64,000 bases of DNA from Lentimonas sp. CC4 (GCF_902728235.1 NZ_CACVBO010000002.1:372001-436000); one strand, 5' to 3'; positions 1 to 10,191 are shown, numbered from the stretch's first letter. Notes: generated by a model from the sequence alone, not told the origin. Translations and numbers: made by a program.

Positions 1-507
1 AAGCAGGATCTCTATGAGGGGGGGCATCGGGTGCCGTTCATTGTCAGCTGGCCAGCTGGTATCGAAGCCGGAACCCGCTCGGATGAAGTGGTGAGTCAGG
101 TCGATTTTGCCGCGACCTTTGCCGCGATCACCGGATATGATCTCAGTGGTGAGGTGGGCATCGACAGTTACAACATGCTGCCCGTATTGGCAGGTGAGGA
201 TTACTCGAGTCCGTTACGCGTCGCAACGGTGCAAAATACAGCGAAGGGTAAATATGCCTTACGCCAAGGGGACTGGGTATTCATCAACACGCATACAGGA
301 GCCAATCGATCCGCACCGAAGGCATACCTCGAACACTTCGATCTAACGACTTTTCCGAAAGATACGCCCGGCTTGCTCTTCAATCTGAAAGACGACCCGC
401 GACAGTCTCAAAACCTCTACAATGAAAACCCAGAACGAGTGGCTGCGATGCGTGGGCTCTTGGAGCGTTATGTCGCAGGCGAAGGCTGCGCTCCAGAGAG
501 ACCTTAA
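1..507 (+). CDS. Sulfatase, C-terminal part (cut by window start)
   Basis: The reading frame is open from base 1 and ends at a stop at 507, so only the last ~168 residues of an S1-type sulfatase are present. The visible part opens with the [14 protein letters not shown] motif that follows the core of these enzymes and ends with the [15 protein letters not shown] block typical of the C-terminal subdomain. The catalytic CxPxR motif lies upstream of the window and cannot be checked. It is followed after 14 bases by another sulfatase on the same strand, so it is probably part of one operon for desulfating an algal polysaccharide outside the cytoplasm. Confidence 0.9.
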   Translation, partial: KQDLYEGGHRVPFIVSWPAGIEAGTRSDEVVSQVDFAATFAAITGYDLSGEVGIDSYNMLPVLAGEDYSSPLRVATVQNTAKGKYALRQGDWVFINTHTGANRSAPKAYLEHFDLTTFPKDTPGLLFNLKDDPRQSQNLYNENPERVAAMRGLLERYVAGEGCAPERP

Positions 508-521
508 ACCAGCCTGCGACT

Positions 522-1976
522 ATGAAATATAAATTACTCCAATTAGCAGCGGTGGCATACGCCACTATTACGGTCGCCGTTCAGGCGGCAGAACGCCCAA
601 ATGTCGTTTTTTTCTACGCCGACGATATGGGCTATGGCGAGATCCAGCGCTTTCATCCCGAGGCGTCGAAAGTGCCGACGCCTCATTTGAATCAACTCTG
701 CGATGAAGGCATGATGTTCACGGATGCCCACACCAGTGCATCCGTTTGCACGCCTTCGCGTTATGCGCTACTGACGGGGCGTTATAACTGGCGCTCAACG
801 CATCAAAGCCGTGTGGTTGGAGGCGGGAAGCCGTGTTTGATTGCGCCGGATCGCATGACGCTCGCTTCGCTCTTTAAGGAGCAGGGCTACCAGACTGCCA
901 TGTTCGGTAAATGGCATTTGAATTTTGAGTATGAGACTCCCAAGGACGCGAAGAAAAAGAAAAGCTTAAAAGATAAGTGGAATGTAGGCAGTCCGGTCGG
1001 CACACGTATTGTGGATGGTCCTGTGACCCGTGGCTTTGATTACTTCCTCGGATTTCATCATTCCGGCTCCATGAGCAGCTTGATCGAGAATGATACAACC
1101 ATCGAATATGTCGACTGCCGCGAAATGATGGATCGACTGACAAACTCGGTGGTGAGTTACCTTGATGAATACGCGGCGAAGGCTTCCGAGGAACCCTTCT
1201 TTCTCTACTACCCGATGAATTCACCACACGCTCCGGTCGTCCCGAAAGAAGAATGGAAAGGCCGTGGCGGTATTGAAGGGGAATATCCAGAATTCGTTGC
1301 GCAGACCGACGATGCGGTTGGGCAGGTTTTGGCAGCAAACGAGCGGAATGGTTTCAAGGAAAATACCATTGTGATCTTCGGCACGGATAATGGGTGCCAC
1401 CAGTCGCCGTCAAAATTCCTAAAGTTTGGGCATTCTGTTTCAGGGCCACTCCGGGATAAGAAGGCAAGCATCTATGATGGTGGTCACCGCATTCCGTTCA
1501 TCGTCCGCTGGCCTGAAGTGGTTCAGGCGGGGACGAAGAGTGATCAGTTGATCTGCATGACAGACATTTTTGCGACGTTTTCGGAATACTTCGCCTACGA
1601 TTACGCAAACAATACGGCGGAAGACAGTATCAGCTTCCTCCCAGTATTACACGGCAAGGAGCCTCAGGTCGTGCGCGAAAATATTGTTCACCATGATATC
1701 AAGGGGCACTTTGCTGTGAGATCCGGTGACTGGAAATTGATTCTGATGCCAGATAATAAGGCGAAGGGCGCAAAAGACAAAGCGGCCGAATTCCAGCTCT
1801 ACAATATGCAGGACGACATCGCGGAGACCACGAACCTCGCAAATGAGTATCCTGAAACAGTGGAAACACTCTTAGCATTGCTCAAACAGCAAGTCGCCGA
1901 CGGACGAAGCACCCCCGGTGAACTTCAGCAGAATGATGCCGAAGTGGATCTCTGGAAGAAGGATAGCAAAAGGTAA
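522..1976 (+). CDS. Secreted S1-family sulfatase
   Basis: Formylglycine-dependent sulfatase of 484 residues. A signal peptide of about 22 residues ends in VAVQA-A. It is followed by the metal-binding FFYADDMGYGE segment, then the CTPSR motif whose Cys76 would be converted to formylglycine, then GKWHL and the late YDGGHRIPFIVRWP block. The length is normal for the family. The gene is tightly spaced with sulfatases on both sides (14 and ~60 bases), which suggests co-transcription. It resembles the sulfatases at 2037, 15924 and 53469 in its TPHLNQL..GMMFTDAHT region, so these look like paralogues. The exact ester position and sugar cannot be read from sequence; context suggests sulfated fucan. 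Confidence 0.93.
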   Translation: MKYKLLQLAAVAYATITVAVQAAERPNVVFFYADDMGYGEIQRFHPEASKVPTPHLNQLCDEGMMFTDAHTSASVCTPSRYALLTGRYNWRSTHQSRVVGGGKPCLIAPDRMTLASLFKEQGYQTAMFGKWHLNFEYETPKDAKKKKSLKDKWNVGSPVGTRIVDGPVTRGFDYFLGFHHSGSMSSLIENDTTIEYVDCREMMDRLTNSVVSYLDEYAAKASEEPFFLYYPMNSPHAPVVPKEEWKGRGGIEGEYPEFVAQTDDAVGQVLAANERNGFKENTIVIFGTDNGCHQSPSKFLKFGHSVSGPLRDKKASIYDGGHRIPFIVRWPEVVQAGTKSDQLICMTDIFATFSEYFAYDYANNTAEDSISFLPVLHGKEPQVVRENIVHHDIKGHFAVRSGDWKLILMPDNKAKGAKDKAAEFQLYNMQDDIAETTNLANEYPETVETLLALLKQQVADGRSTPGELQQNDAEVDLWKKDSKR

Positions 1977-2036
1977 ACAACCTGATTGCTAAACCTGAAT
2001 ACGCTGAGGCAACAGAACCAAGGAGGTAGTAAACTT

Positions 2037-3599
2037 ATGAAAAAAATCTCTGAATCAATTCGTTTTTTAACAAGATCTTCCATTGTCACTCTGTCGGTGA
2101 CTTTCGGTGCTTTTTTGGGCTCCTTAGCCGAAGCTGAAACGACTAAGCCGAATGTGATTTTTATTTATGCCGATGATATGGGCATAGGGGATGTCTCACA
2201 TAATGGAGGCTTGGCCGCGACTCCGCATATTGACCGCATGGCAGCGGAGGGCATGCGTTTTACCGATGCGCATTCTGCTTCGGCCGTTTGCACACCTTCG
2301 CGTTATGCCTTATTAACTGGTCGCTACAGTTGGCGGACGCGTTTAGCGAGTGTGGTCTTTAATAATCCGGATTACGCTCCATTGATTGAGCCTGAAGAGC
2401 CGACTGTCGCCAGACTGTTCAATGAGAATGGCTATGACACAGCCATGGTAGGGAAGTGGCACTTAGGCATCAAGTGGCAGTATATAAAGGATTACGAGTA
2501 TGGCCCTGGGAAAAAGCCGCACCAGGGGTGGGATATTGATTTCAGTAAGCCAGCTATAGATACGCCCACATCGCACGGGTTTGATTCTTTCTGGGGGATT
2601 GCGGCGTCTTTGGACATGCCGCCTTATCTTTATATTGAAAATAAGACTGCGCTGACTACTGAGCAAATTATCAAAAAACGTGGGCGCGAAGGGCCGATGG
2701 ATGTCAATTTTCAAGCGAATCAATGCCTGAAGGACTTTGCTCGTGAGTCCGTCGCTTACATCGATACGCATGCGAAAACAGATAAGCCCTTTTTCCTCTA
2801 TGTGCCCTTAACCTCGCCGCATTCCCCTGTTGTTCCCAGCGAGGATTGGCAAGGGAAGTCTTCACTGGGTCGTTACGGTGACTTCCTGATGGAGACTGAT
2901 TGGGTAGTGGGTCAAGTGCTGGACGCTTTAGATCGGAATGGCCTTGCGGAGAATACCTTGGTGATCTTTTCCGCGGATAACGGAGCGTCTCCGTCTGCGG
3001 GGATTCCTGCTCTGAAGAAGAAGGGGCATTTGGTGAACGGAAACTTGCGTGGGCATAAGGCCGATATCTATGAAGGTGGGCACCGCGTGCCTTTCGTCGT
3101 TCGTTGGCCGGCCGTCGTAGAGTCAAATTCTGTAACAAGTCGCCTGACTTGCCAAACGGATTTCATCCGAACGTGTGCGGAGATTTTGGGCGTGAGCTTG
3201 GCTGATAATTCGGGCGTGGATAGTGTTTCGTTCTTCTCGACTTTGAAAGACTCATCGCAAGTCGAACGTAGTGCCGTGGTGCATCATTCCGTCAATGGTT
3301 CGTTTGCAATCCGTCAAGGTGACTGGAAGCTTGTTCTTTGCAGTGGATCGGGTGGTTGGACCTATCCTATGCCAGGTAAAGAGCCTGAGGGTTCGCCGGA
3401 GGTGCAGTTGTTTAATCTGGCGGTTGACCTAGGCGAAACAAACAATCTGCAGGCGCAGCATCCCGAACGAGTGGAGGCGCTGACAGCCTTGCTTCGTAAC
3501 TATGTCGATCATGGTCGCAGCACAGACGGGTCACAGCAGAAAAACGCTTGGGATGTCGATATCGGCCCAAATCCTCGTGTGCCACGCACGATTTATTGA
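2037..3599 (+). CDS. Secreted S1-family sulfatase
   Basis: The start at 2037 is chosen because AAGGAGG lies at 2020-2026, at ideal distance, and because the protein then opens with a normal signal peptide (MKKISES.. ending LAEA). A longer frame from a TTG at 1986 is open but lacks these signs. The 521-residue product has IYADDMGIGD near the N-terminus, CTPSR with Cys85 as the formylglycine precursor, GKWHLGI, and [14 protein letters not shown]. The C-terminal part has a GGWTYPMPGK insertion shared with the sulfatase at 15924, which suggests the same subfamily and a similar substrate. It lies in the left sulfatase operon. Confidence 0.93.
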   Translation: MKKISESIRFLTRSSIVTLSVTFGAFLGSLAEAETTKPNVIFIYADDMGIGDVSHNGGLAATPHIDRMAAEGMRFTDAHSASAVCTPSRYALLTGRYSWRTRLASVVFNNPDYAPLIEPEEPTVARLFNENGYDTAMVGKWHLGIKWQYIKDYEYGPGKKPHQGWDIDFSKPAIDTPTSHGFDSFWGIAASLDMPPYLYIENKTALTTEQIIKKRGREGPMDVNFQANQCLKDFARESVAYIDTHAKTDKPFFLYVPLTSPHSPVVPSEDWQGKSSLGRYGDFLMETDWVVGQVLDALDRNGLAENTLVIFSADNGASPSAGIPALKKKGHLVNGNLRGHKADIYEGGHRVPFVVRWPAVVESNSVTSRLTCQTDFIRTCAEILGVSLADNSGVDSVSFFSTLKDSSQVERSAVVHHSVNGSFAIRQGDWKLVLCSGSGGWTYPMPGKEPEGSPEVQLFNLAVDLGETNNLQAQHPERVEALTALLRNYVDHGRSTDGSQQKNAWDVDIGPNPRVPRTIY

Positions 3600-3633
3600 A
3601 GAATGGATAGCCAACAATAATGAGATGAATTTT

Positions 3634-5148
3634 ATGAAAAAGAAAAATATTTTAGTAACAACGGTGATCCTGCTCACGTTTACAGGAAATGCCTTTACCC
3701 AAGCAGCTTCACGCGAGAAGCCCATTCGGCAGGCTCAGGACAGGCCAAATATCGTCTTCCTGATGACCGACGACCAACGTTGGGATACTCTCGGCTGTTA
3801 CGGTCGTCCAGAGTTTCAGACCACAAATATCGATCAACTGGCCGAGCAAGGGGTGATCTTTGATAACGCCTATCAGGCGGTCGCGATCTGTGCGCCCAGT
3901 CGGGCGACGATTATGACAGGCCGTTATTTTGCGAATCACAAGGCGGGTTTCACTTATCCGTTTGATGTGAAGCTAACACCGGAAGATTTCGACGACACCT
4001 ATCCGGCCAGACTCAAGCAAGCGGGTTATCGCACGGGATTTGTCGGTAAGTTCAACATCTACACCCAAGGCGTGAAGCCAGAAGACTATTTCGATTACTA
4101 CGCGGTAGGAGGTAAGATGTTGCCGAAGGACGATGCGGCCCTGAGGCATATCTTCCGCGGCGACCGTGATCCTAAAGAGCGCACGATCAAGAAAGGTGAT
4201 GCGCTGATTCACTTTTTGGACACGCAGCCGAAGGGGCAGCCGTTCTGTATCTCGGTCAGTTTCGACGCCGTGAAAAATGACAAAGATAAAGACATGTATG
4301 GGCCGCATACGGAGATCTTTAAGGATCAGGTGTTTTCCGTTCCAGCCAACTGGGTGGAAGGGGAGAACGCGTCCTTGCCCGATGTCGTCAAAAATAATGC
4401 GCGCGGTTACTGGCTGCATAAGGCCAGAACCTCCACGCCGGAACTCTATCAGACGCTTGCCCGACGTTTTGCGACACAAGGATACACAGTGGATCAGGAG
4501 GTAGGTAGGCTCATGGAAAAGCTCAAAGAGATGGGAGTCTTGGACAACACGATCGTGATCTATACCAGTGACAACGGCAGGTTTCACGGATCTCAGGGGC
4601 TGTTTGATAAATGTATTCTTTACGAAGAAGCGGTGAAGCAACCGTTGATTATTTTTGATGGCCGGGTTCCGAAAGAGAAGCGAGGTCGGCGTGAGGCAGC
4701 AATGATTTCATCCACCGATATGGCGCCGACGATTCTTTCCTTGGCGAATGTGGAAGTGCCGCAACGGATGCAGGGACGCGAATTGACCAGCATTTTAAAT
4801 CAGACTCAGGATATGTCGGTGTGGCGTGATGCCGTCTTTATGGAGAATCTGTTCCTGCAGGATATGTTCAGCGCGCGCAATAAGAAGGTGGAGAATCTGG
4901 ATGAGGTGAACCAGCAGTTGATAGCCGAGAATAAATCCTACCGTTCCAGAGGAGTTCGCACGGAGCGCTTCAAATACTTCATCTATAATGAGCACGATCC
5001 GGTGATCGAAGAACTCTATGATCTGGAGAACGATCCATATGAGCAGAACGACCTCGTCTCCAATCCGGAATACGCTGAAATTTTATCGAAACTGCGTAAG
5101 CAAACGGAAGACTTTCATGCGGGAGCCGTCGCTAACCAGCAACTTTGA
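3634..5148 (+). CDS. Secreted S1-family sulfatase, second subtype
   Basis: About 504 residues from ATG 3634; ATG 3625 in the same frame is an alternative. Frame further upstream would overlap the previous sulfatase and is unlikely. The signal peptide begins MKKKNILV. The mature protein starts RPNIVFLMTDDQRWDTLGCYG and has CAPSR with Cys86 as formylglycine precursor, then SDNGRFHGSQGLFDK. This DQRWDTLGCYG subtype differs clearly from its operon neighbours and closely matches the catalytic part of the sulfatase at 31818, including the SFDAVKNDKD segment, so the two are likely paralogues with related specificity. Secreted; the substrate position is unknown. Confidence 0.92.
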   Translation: MKKKNILVTTVILLTFTGNAFTQAASREKPIRQAQDRPNIVFLMTDDQRWDTLGCYGRPEFQTTNIDQLAEQGVIFDNAYQAVAICAPSRATIMTGRYFANHKAGFTYPFDVKLTPEDFDDTYPARLKQAGYRTGFVGKFNIYTQGVKPEDYFDYYAVGGKMLPKDDAALRHIFRGDRDPKERTIKKGDALIHFLDTQPKGQPFCISVSFDAVKNDKDKDMYGPHTEIFKDQVFSVPANWVEGENASLPDVVKNNARGYWLHKARTSTPELYQTLARRFATQGYTVDQEVGRLMEKLKEMGVLDNTIVIYTSDNGRFHGSQGLFDKCILYEEAVKQPLIIFDGRVPKEKRGRREAAMISSTDMAPTILSLANVEVPQRMQGRELTSILNQTQDMSVWRDAVFMENLFLQDMFSARNKKVENLDEVNQQLIAENKSYRSRGVRTERFKYFIYNEHDPVIEELYDLENDPYEQNDLVSNPEYAEILSKLRKQTEDFHAGAVANQQL

Positions 5149-5190
5149 TGATCGGCCGAGCGGTCAAATATCAACATCCTAAATTACATC

Positions 5191-7587
5191 ATGCGAAAGC
5201 GTCTGCTATACCTTGTTCAATTCATTCTGTTACTACTAGCGTGCCCGTCACTTAGTCAGGCGAAGTCCAATATTGATTATGGTCAGTTTCTCGGGCAGCA
5301 CGACATGCTCTGGGATCGCACGCCGAATTGCTGGCAAGTAGCGCCGTATACGGGCAATGGGAATATCGGATTCCTGTTTTATCAAAAGGAAGGCGATGCG
5401 AAGAATCAGATTGGCCTACATGTGGGACGGCATGATTACTACGACCATCGCCTGCCGCATGAGGGTAAGCAGATGCTGTGGATTAAGCGCTGTCGTTTGC
5501 CGCTGGGGCACTTTAAGTTAGAGTCAAAGGGTGCTATCGTGGGTATGGATTTACGCATGGATCTCTGGAATGCCGAACTGACTGGCACGGTTGAGACGAC
5601 CGAAGGCTCCTATGCGGTGCGTGGTCTGACACATACCCTAACCGACGTGATCTATTTCGAGACGGATGCCAAAGGAGGGGAGTCAGTTCAAATTACATGG
5701 CACCCCGATGTGCCATTTTCCTCTGTCAGAGGGATCCTCGATGAGGGCGGTGGCCCCAAAGGATCCTCGTATTGGGATAACATGCGCACTGCGCCTTACC
5801 CGCTGCCGGATGAACCGACTTTGAGTGAAGAGGACGGTATTAATTTCTGTTTTCAGCCGCTGTATCAGCATCGAGGAGAAACGACGACCGGATGGGAGCT
5901 CCAAGGAGAGCCCACTGGAGAGCAACTCGCCATGATTAGTGTGCATCACAGTTTTCCAGAGAAGAACAGTTTCGAGACAGTGAAGACAAACCTGCAAGCC
6001 GCGCGCCAACAGTTAACGGACGAGACTTTCTTTGCGAGTCATCAAGCGTGGTGGCATGAGTATTACCCGAAGAGTTTCCTCACTGTGAATGATGCAGAGA
6101 AGGAAGCGTTCTATTGGATACAAATGTATAAGTTCGCCTCGGCGACACGTGGTAATGGTCCGATTCTGGATCTGATGGGACCGTGGTATAATAAGACCTT
6201 CTGGCCGATGGTTTGGGGCGATCTCAATGTGCAGTTGATCTATTGGACACATCTCACTGCGAACCGCCTCGAAGCAGGTGAGTCCTTGGTAAACAACATT
6301 GATAAGTATGCGGGCAACCTGTCAGGTAATGCGCCGAAGGGCTGGAAAGACAGTGCGACGCTAGGCGCTTGTTTTCCACAGGATATGGTCGCTGACTATA
6401 GCTTTCCGGACATGCTCGTTTGGCTGCTGCACGATTATTGGTTGCACTGCGAATACGCGGGCGATCGCGAACGGATGCGTGATGGGCTGTTCCCGGTTTT
6501 ACGTCAGGCGGTGAACGGCTACCTCAACTATCTCAAGGAGAACCCGGTGGCATCGGAGGATGAAACGATTCACATTAAGAAGAGCTGGTCTCCTGAATAT
6601 CATCCTGGTCGTGGGCAGGATATCAATTTTACCCTGGGGCTGGTGCGTTGGAGTTGTCAGATGTTGTTAGATTTGAATCAGGAATTTAAGCTCAATGATC
6701 CACTGAGCGACGAATGGCAAAATATAGTGGATCATCTGGTTGAGTTTCAAGTGGATGAAAATGGATTGCGGATCGGAAAGGATATTCCCTTTTCTAAACC
6801 GCATCGCCATTATTCGCACTTGCTTGGATTTTATCCGCTGGCGGTGATCACTCCAGAAGATGAGGCAGACGAAAAACTACTGCGAACCACCTTGGATCAT
6901 TGGCTCGATGTCTCTATCAACGGGTCGGATACCAGCGCTGGTGGCACTAAAGTGACTGGCTATACCTGCACCGGAGCGACTTCGATGTATGCTTGGTTGG
7001 GCGATGGTGACACGGCCTTGGACTATTTGAATATGTTTATTCAGCATCCCGGTGTGTCTCCCTCGACGATGTATGCAGAGGTCGGATACAATCCTGTGAT
7101 TGAAAGCCCGTTCTCCTATGCGACTTCGATGCATGATATGTTGTTACAAAGCTGGGGTGGGAAGATTCGTGTATTCGCTGGTGTGCCGGAACGTTGGACC
7201 GATGTTGCGTTCGAAGATTTGCGAACTCAAGGCGCCTTCCTCGTTAGTTCGAAGAGAGTCGCTGGCGTGACACAGTTTGTCTCTGTGACGAGTGAAGTGG
7301 GCTCTTCGTGCGTGATTCAACCAGGGATCGAGAGCCCTAAAATCACCATCAACGGGGCGGTGGCTACAGATGCGCAGGTTGCAGTGCTGAGTGAAGGGTT
7401 TTATGAAATCGCGCTCAAGAAGGGCGATCGTGCGATCTTTAGCACGCGCGCGCTTGCTGATACGGATTTATCCATACAGCCGCTGCCAGTTTCCGAAGCT
7501 GAGCGTAACCTGTTTGGGCTGAGCAAGAAGACCGAACGCTTGCCTGGGCATGCGAATTACTTCGAGGGCGATGGGCGCAGCCATTAG
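5191..7587 (+). CDS. Secreted GH95-like glycoside hydrolase (divergent)
   Basis: The 798-residue protein has a signal peptide (MRKRLLYLVQF.. ending LSQA). The fold reads as an N-terminal beta domain (VAPYTGNGNIGFLFYQ), an alpha/alpha barrel and a C-terminal beta domain, as in GH95 fucosidases. HRHYSHLLGFYPL matches the HRHxSHLYxLFPG signature of the true GH95 at 55419, and GDLNVQLIYW sits where GH95 has NxNxQMNYW. The usual D-(G/A)-NFG motif late in the barrel is not recognisable; the equivalent region reads NPVIESPFSY. Either the specificity is shifted or this is a sister family. It sits in the sulfatase operon, 42 bases after the sulfatase stop. A role in trimming fucose or a related deoxy sugar is inferred. 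Confidence 0.78.
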   Translation: MRKRLLYLVQFILLLLACPSLSQAKSNIDYGQFLGQHDMLWDRTPNCWQVAPYTGNGNIGFLFYQKEGDAKNQIGLHVGRHDYYDHRLPHEGKQMLWIKRCRLPLGHFKLESKGAIVGMDLRMDLWNAELTGTVETTEGSYAVRGLTHTLTDVIYFETDAKGGESVQITWHPDVPFSSVRGILDEGGGPKGSSYWDNMRTAPYPLPDEPTLSEEDGINFCFQPLYQHRGETTTGWELQGEPTGEQLAMISVHHSFPEKNSFETVKTNLQAARQQLTDETFFASHQAWWHEYYPKSFLTVNDAEKEAFYWIQMYKFASATRGNGPILDLMGPWYNKTFWPMVWGDLNVQLIYWTHLTANRLEAGESLVNNIDKYAGNLSGNAPKGWKDSATLGACFPQDMVADYSFPDMLVWLLHDYWLHCEYAGDRERMRDGLFPVLRQAVNGYLNYLKENPVASEDETIHIKKSWSPEYHPGRGQDINFTLGLVRWSCQMLLDLNQEFKLNDPLSDEWQNIVDHLVEFQVDENGLRIGKDIPFSKPHRHYSHLLGFYPLAVITPEDEADEKLLRTTLDHWLDVSINGSDTSAGGTKVTGYTCTGATSMYAWLGDGDTALDYLNMFIQHPGVSPSTMYAEVGYNPVIESPFSYATSMHDMLLQSWGGKIRVFAGVPERWTDVAFEDLRTQGAFLVSSKRVAGVTQFVSVTSEVGSSCVIQPGIESPKITINGAVATDAQVAVLSEGFYEIALKKGDRAIFSTRALADTDLSIQPLPVSEAERNLFGLSKKTERLPGHANYFEGDGRSH

Positions 7588-7643
7588 TAGTCATCGGTTT
7601 TCGCACTGCTTTACCTTTAAAATTCACGAAAGAACATCATACA

Positions 7644-8417
7644 ATGAAACCATATTTAATTCTAACACTAGCCTTGTCTGTTCTGTGCGCCAATGTGGCG
7701 GACGCCGGTCTCAAAATATACTATATCCGCCATGCTGAAGGTGGGCATAATGTTAAAAGCACCTGGGAGAAAAAAGGTATTCCGAAGTCCGAATGGCCCG
7801 CTTATGTCGGCGATCCGAATGCATTCACCCCTAAAGGGCTCACGCAGGTGGTCAGCGCTACCGAAAAGCTTCAACAGTATGATTTCGATTTTGTGATCAC
7901 CAGCCCCATGTGGCGTGTGCGTAATACGATCGCACCTTATCTGAAAGTGACCAATAAGCAGGCCGAAGTTTGGCCTGAATTGAGGGAGGGGAAGGGGATG
8001 GTGACGATCCTTTCGGATGAGATACCAGACGTGACGATCGAGATCTTAAACAAAGGCGACACCATTGTTATCCCAGAAAACGAGACAGACCTCTTTTCGG
8101 TTCGTTCGGGAGGCGAGAAGAACTACAAGCGCTATCCTAGAGATAGCACCGATAACGAGAAGGTCGCGTATATGAAGCATGTCACGCTACATGCGATCGA
8201 ATTGATAGAGGAGCGTTGCGGTGATTCTGATCAGTCTATTCTGGTTGCAGGACATAATAGCGCTGGGGTGTCGCTGTTGAAATTATTGCTTCAAGAAGCA
8301 CCCACCGGAGAAGCCAGAAGGGGCTTGGATAATACCGGGCTTTGGATGGTCGAGCAGCAGGCGGATGGTTCTTACAAATTAATGATGTATAACGACAAAC
8401 CTTATACGCAGGAGTAG
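7644..8417 (+). CDS. Secreted histidine phosphatase superfamily protein
   Basis: The 257-residue product has a signal peptide ending NVADA. The mature protein begins LKIYYIRHAEGG, in which RHA replaces the usual RHG of the phosphoglycerate-mutase/histidine-phosphatase superfamily. Further family marks are FTPKGLTQV, ITSPMWRVRNT (the SPxxRxxxT segment) and VAGHNSAG, which supplies the second catalytic His. The fold and phosphotransfer chemistry are therefore well supported, but the substrate is unknown. It lies between a GH95-like gene (56 bases upstream) and a GH29 gene (96 bases downstream), all on the same strand. A phosphatase in a polysaccharide operon may act on phosphorylated sugars or scavenge phosphate; that is inference. 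Confidence 0.8.
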   Translation: MKPYLILTLALSVLCANVADAGLKIYYIRHAEGGHNVKSTWEKKGIPKSEWPAYVGDPNAFTPKGLTQVVSATEKLQQYDFDFVITSPMWRVRNTIAPYLKVTNKQAEVWPELREGKGMVTILSDEIPDVTIEILNKGDTIVIPENETDLFSVRSGGEKNYKRYPRDSTDNEKVAYMKHVTLHAIELIEERCGDSDQSILVAGHNSAGVSLLKLLLQEAPTGEARRGLDNTGLWMVEQQADGSYKLMMYNDKPYTQE

Positions 8418-8513
8418 TCGTTGTAGTCTATACGTTGTATCGCGAAATTCCTGAAATATTAGTAGTATCACTAGTCAGAGGCAGCCCCAGCAATGTGGGC
8501 GACATGAATCAAT

Positions 8514-9998
8514 ATGAGTAAAAAATGGTTTTATACAGGTCTCGCAGGCATACTGATGCTGTCGGGAAGTCACGGGTTTTCAGCTGCGATCGATAAAGAT
8601 CTGGCGGAAGATCCATATAAGTTAGCTCAGCAGAAGGAGCATCAGGGCGTTGAGGGCAAACCTTGGCAATCGATGACGACAGAGGAACTGCGGACTTGGG
8701 CGCGGGAAAATATGCACAACAAGGTCAGCGGGAAATTGATCGATGCTGCTGCGCATCCCGAATGGGAATGGTTTCGTAAGTCGGGCTTGGGCCTTTTTCT
8801 CCATTGGGGTCCCGCGGGTGTGGAGCCTAATAATGGCGAGGCATGGGCGATGGTCTGGTCCAAAGGAAAGGAAAACGCTGGGCGTGAATTTATTTTGCCG
8901 GAAGATATGTTTGCCGTAGCGGAAACATGGAATCCTAAGCGCTATGATCCGGATAAATGGATGGCGGCTGCCTCCAAAGCTGGTTTTGGATATACTGTCC
9001 TAACTGCGCGTCATCATGATGGGTATTGCCTCTGGCCTAGTGAGCACGGGACTTGGGACACGGGCGATCACATGCAGGGGCGCGATTTGGTGAAGGATTA
9101 TGTAGAAGCCTGTCGTAAGTATAACCTCCGGGTCGGGCTCTATTATTCGGGTCCGAATTGGCATTATGACTATAAGAATCGAGAATTCATGAATCCGCCA
9201 ATCGATGCGTTCAGGCTGAACTACAAGCATGAGCGGATCGACGCCTCTAACGATTTGATTCCGCTCATGGCTACGAGTTCTCCTGAGGAAAAAAGCGAGT
9301 CCACCGCACAGGTTCGCGAACTGATGACTCAGTATGGCGACATCGATATGATGTGGTGGGATGGCAGTGTCATTATGACGCCACAGGAACTGGCTCAGCT
9401 ACAGCCGAATATATTCGTAGCACGCGGTATGATCGCAACGCCGGAAGGAAAGCATCATGGCGTCAGTGAAAAGGTGAAGATTAGCAATGAATGTGGTTAT
9501 TGGTGGGAGCTGTGCATCAAGTCGGAAAACACTTTCACGCCGAATTGGCACTATGGCGTTGAGTGTGAAACCAACCACTGGGATACGAACAAGTTGTTGA
9601 CTGAACTGGTGCGCTGTCGCTCGCTCGGCGGCAACCTACTGGTGAACATCCCGCCGCGTGGTAATGGTGAGATGATGGAGTGGTATTACACGCTGTGTGA
9701 TGAAATGAGCGAGTGGATGAAGCATTCGAGCGAAGCCACCTATGACGTCGATCAAGACGCACCGCTACCGACCTTGGATAAGACTGAGAACTTCACGACG
9801 AAGCGGGGGAATATTTATTACTCCTTACCTGATACGAATAATTTGGTTTTGATTAATGATGTGACAAAGCCGAAATTAGTAACGTTACTAAGAACGGGCG
9901 AATCGATGAATTTCGAATTTAACGATGGAACACTGAGAGTCGTTTTACCTCGTCGGATGGAAACGAAACTTCCGGATATGGTTAAAATTGTATTCTAG
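8514..9998 (+). CDS. GH29 alpha-L-fucosidase, secreted
   Basis: The 494-residue protein has a signal peptide (MSKKWFYTGLAGILM..). The GH29 barrel begins at GLGLFLHWGPAG, continues through YTVLTARHHDGYCLWPS and VGLYYSGPNWH, and holds the likely nucleophile Asp in YGDIDMMWWDGS. The C-terminal part is a short beta region. GH29 enzymes cleave terminal alpha-L-fucose by a retaining mechanism; the acid/base residue is variable in this family and is not assigned here. It is the last gene of the left sulfatase block and is followed by the hairpin at 10054. A possible limit is that some GH29 members act on non-fucose sugars. Confidence 0.9.
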   Translation: MSKKWFYTGLAGILMLSGSHGFSAAIDKDLAEDPYKLAQQKEHQGVEGKPWQSMTTEELRTWARENMHNKVSGKLIDAAAHPEWEWFRKSGLGLFLHWGPAGVEPNNGEAWAMVWSKGKENAGREFILPEDMFAVAETWNPKRYDPDKWMAAASKAGFGYTVLTARHHDGYCLWPSEHGTWDTGDHMQGRDLVKDYVEACRKYNLRVGLYYSGPNWHYDYKNREFMNPPIDAFRLNYKHERIDASNDLIPLMATSSPEEKSESTAQVRELMTQYGDIDMMWWDGSVIMTPQELAQLQPNIFVARGMIATPEGKHHGVSEKVKISNECGYWWELCIKSENTFTPNWHYGVECETNHWDTNKLLTELVRCRSLGGNLLVNIPPRGNGEMMEWYYTLCDEMSEWMKHSSEATYDVDQDAPLPTLDKTENFTTKRGNIYYSLPDTNNLVLINDVTKPKLVTLLRTGESMNFEFNDGTLRVVLPRRMETKLPDMVKIVF

Positions 9999-10053
9999 AA
10001 GTAGTATTTAAATTATGGGTTAATGATCTACGTTAGTGGTAGGTCATGGTTTG

Positions 10054-10089
10054 AGTCCGACATGCTTGTTTAAGTGTGTCGGACTTTTA
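10054..10089 (+). terminator. Hairpin terminator after the GH29 gene
   Basis: Arms AGTCCGACA and TGTCGGACT are perfectly complementary around a short loop and are followed by TTTT. It closes the left sulfatase/fucosidase block. The hairpin and its 5' flank recur, slightly changed, about 1 kb further right. Confidence 0.8.
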
Positions 10090-10191
10090 GTGTTCGGCTT
10101 CTGATTGCTCTTTTCTAGGTTGATGGGTGGCCACCGAGTCACCTGTGCATGAATCTAGGACTGCATCGAAGGGAATGCCAATGTTTTGACA

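Noticed and set aside
874-1338. Long minus-strand frame within the first intact sulfatase
   Set aside because: Antisense shadow; the plus-strand frame has all sulfatase motifs. The same holds for other long antisense frames, for example in 3973-4641, 26724-27206 and 50279-51007.
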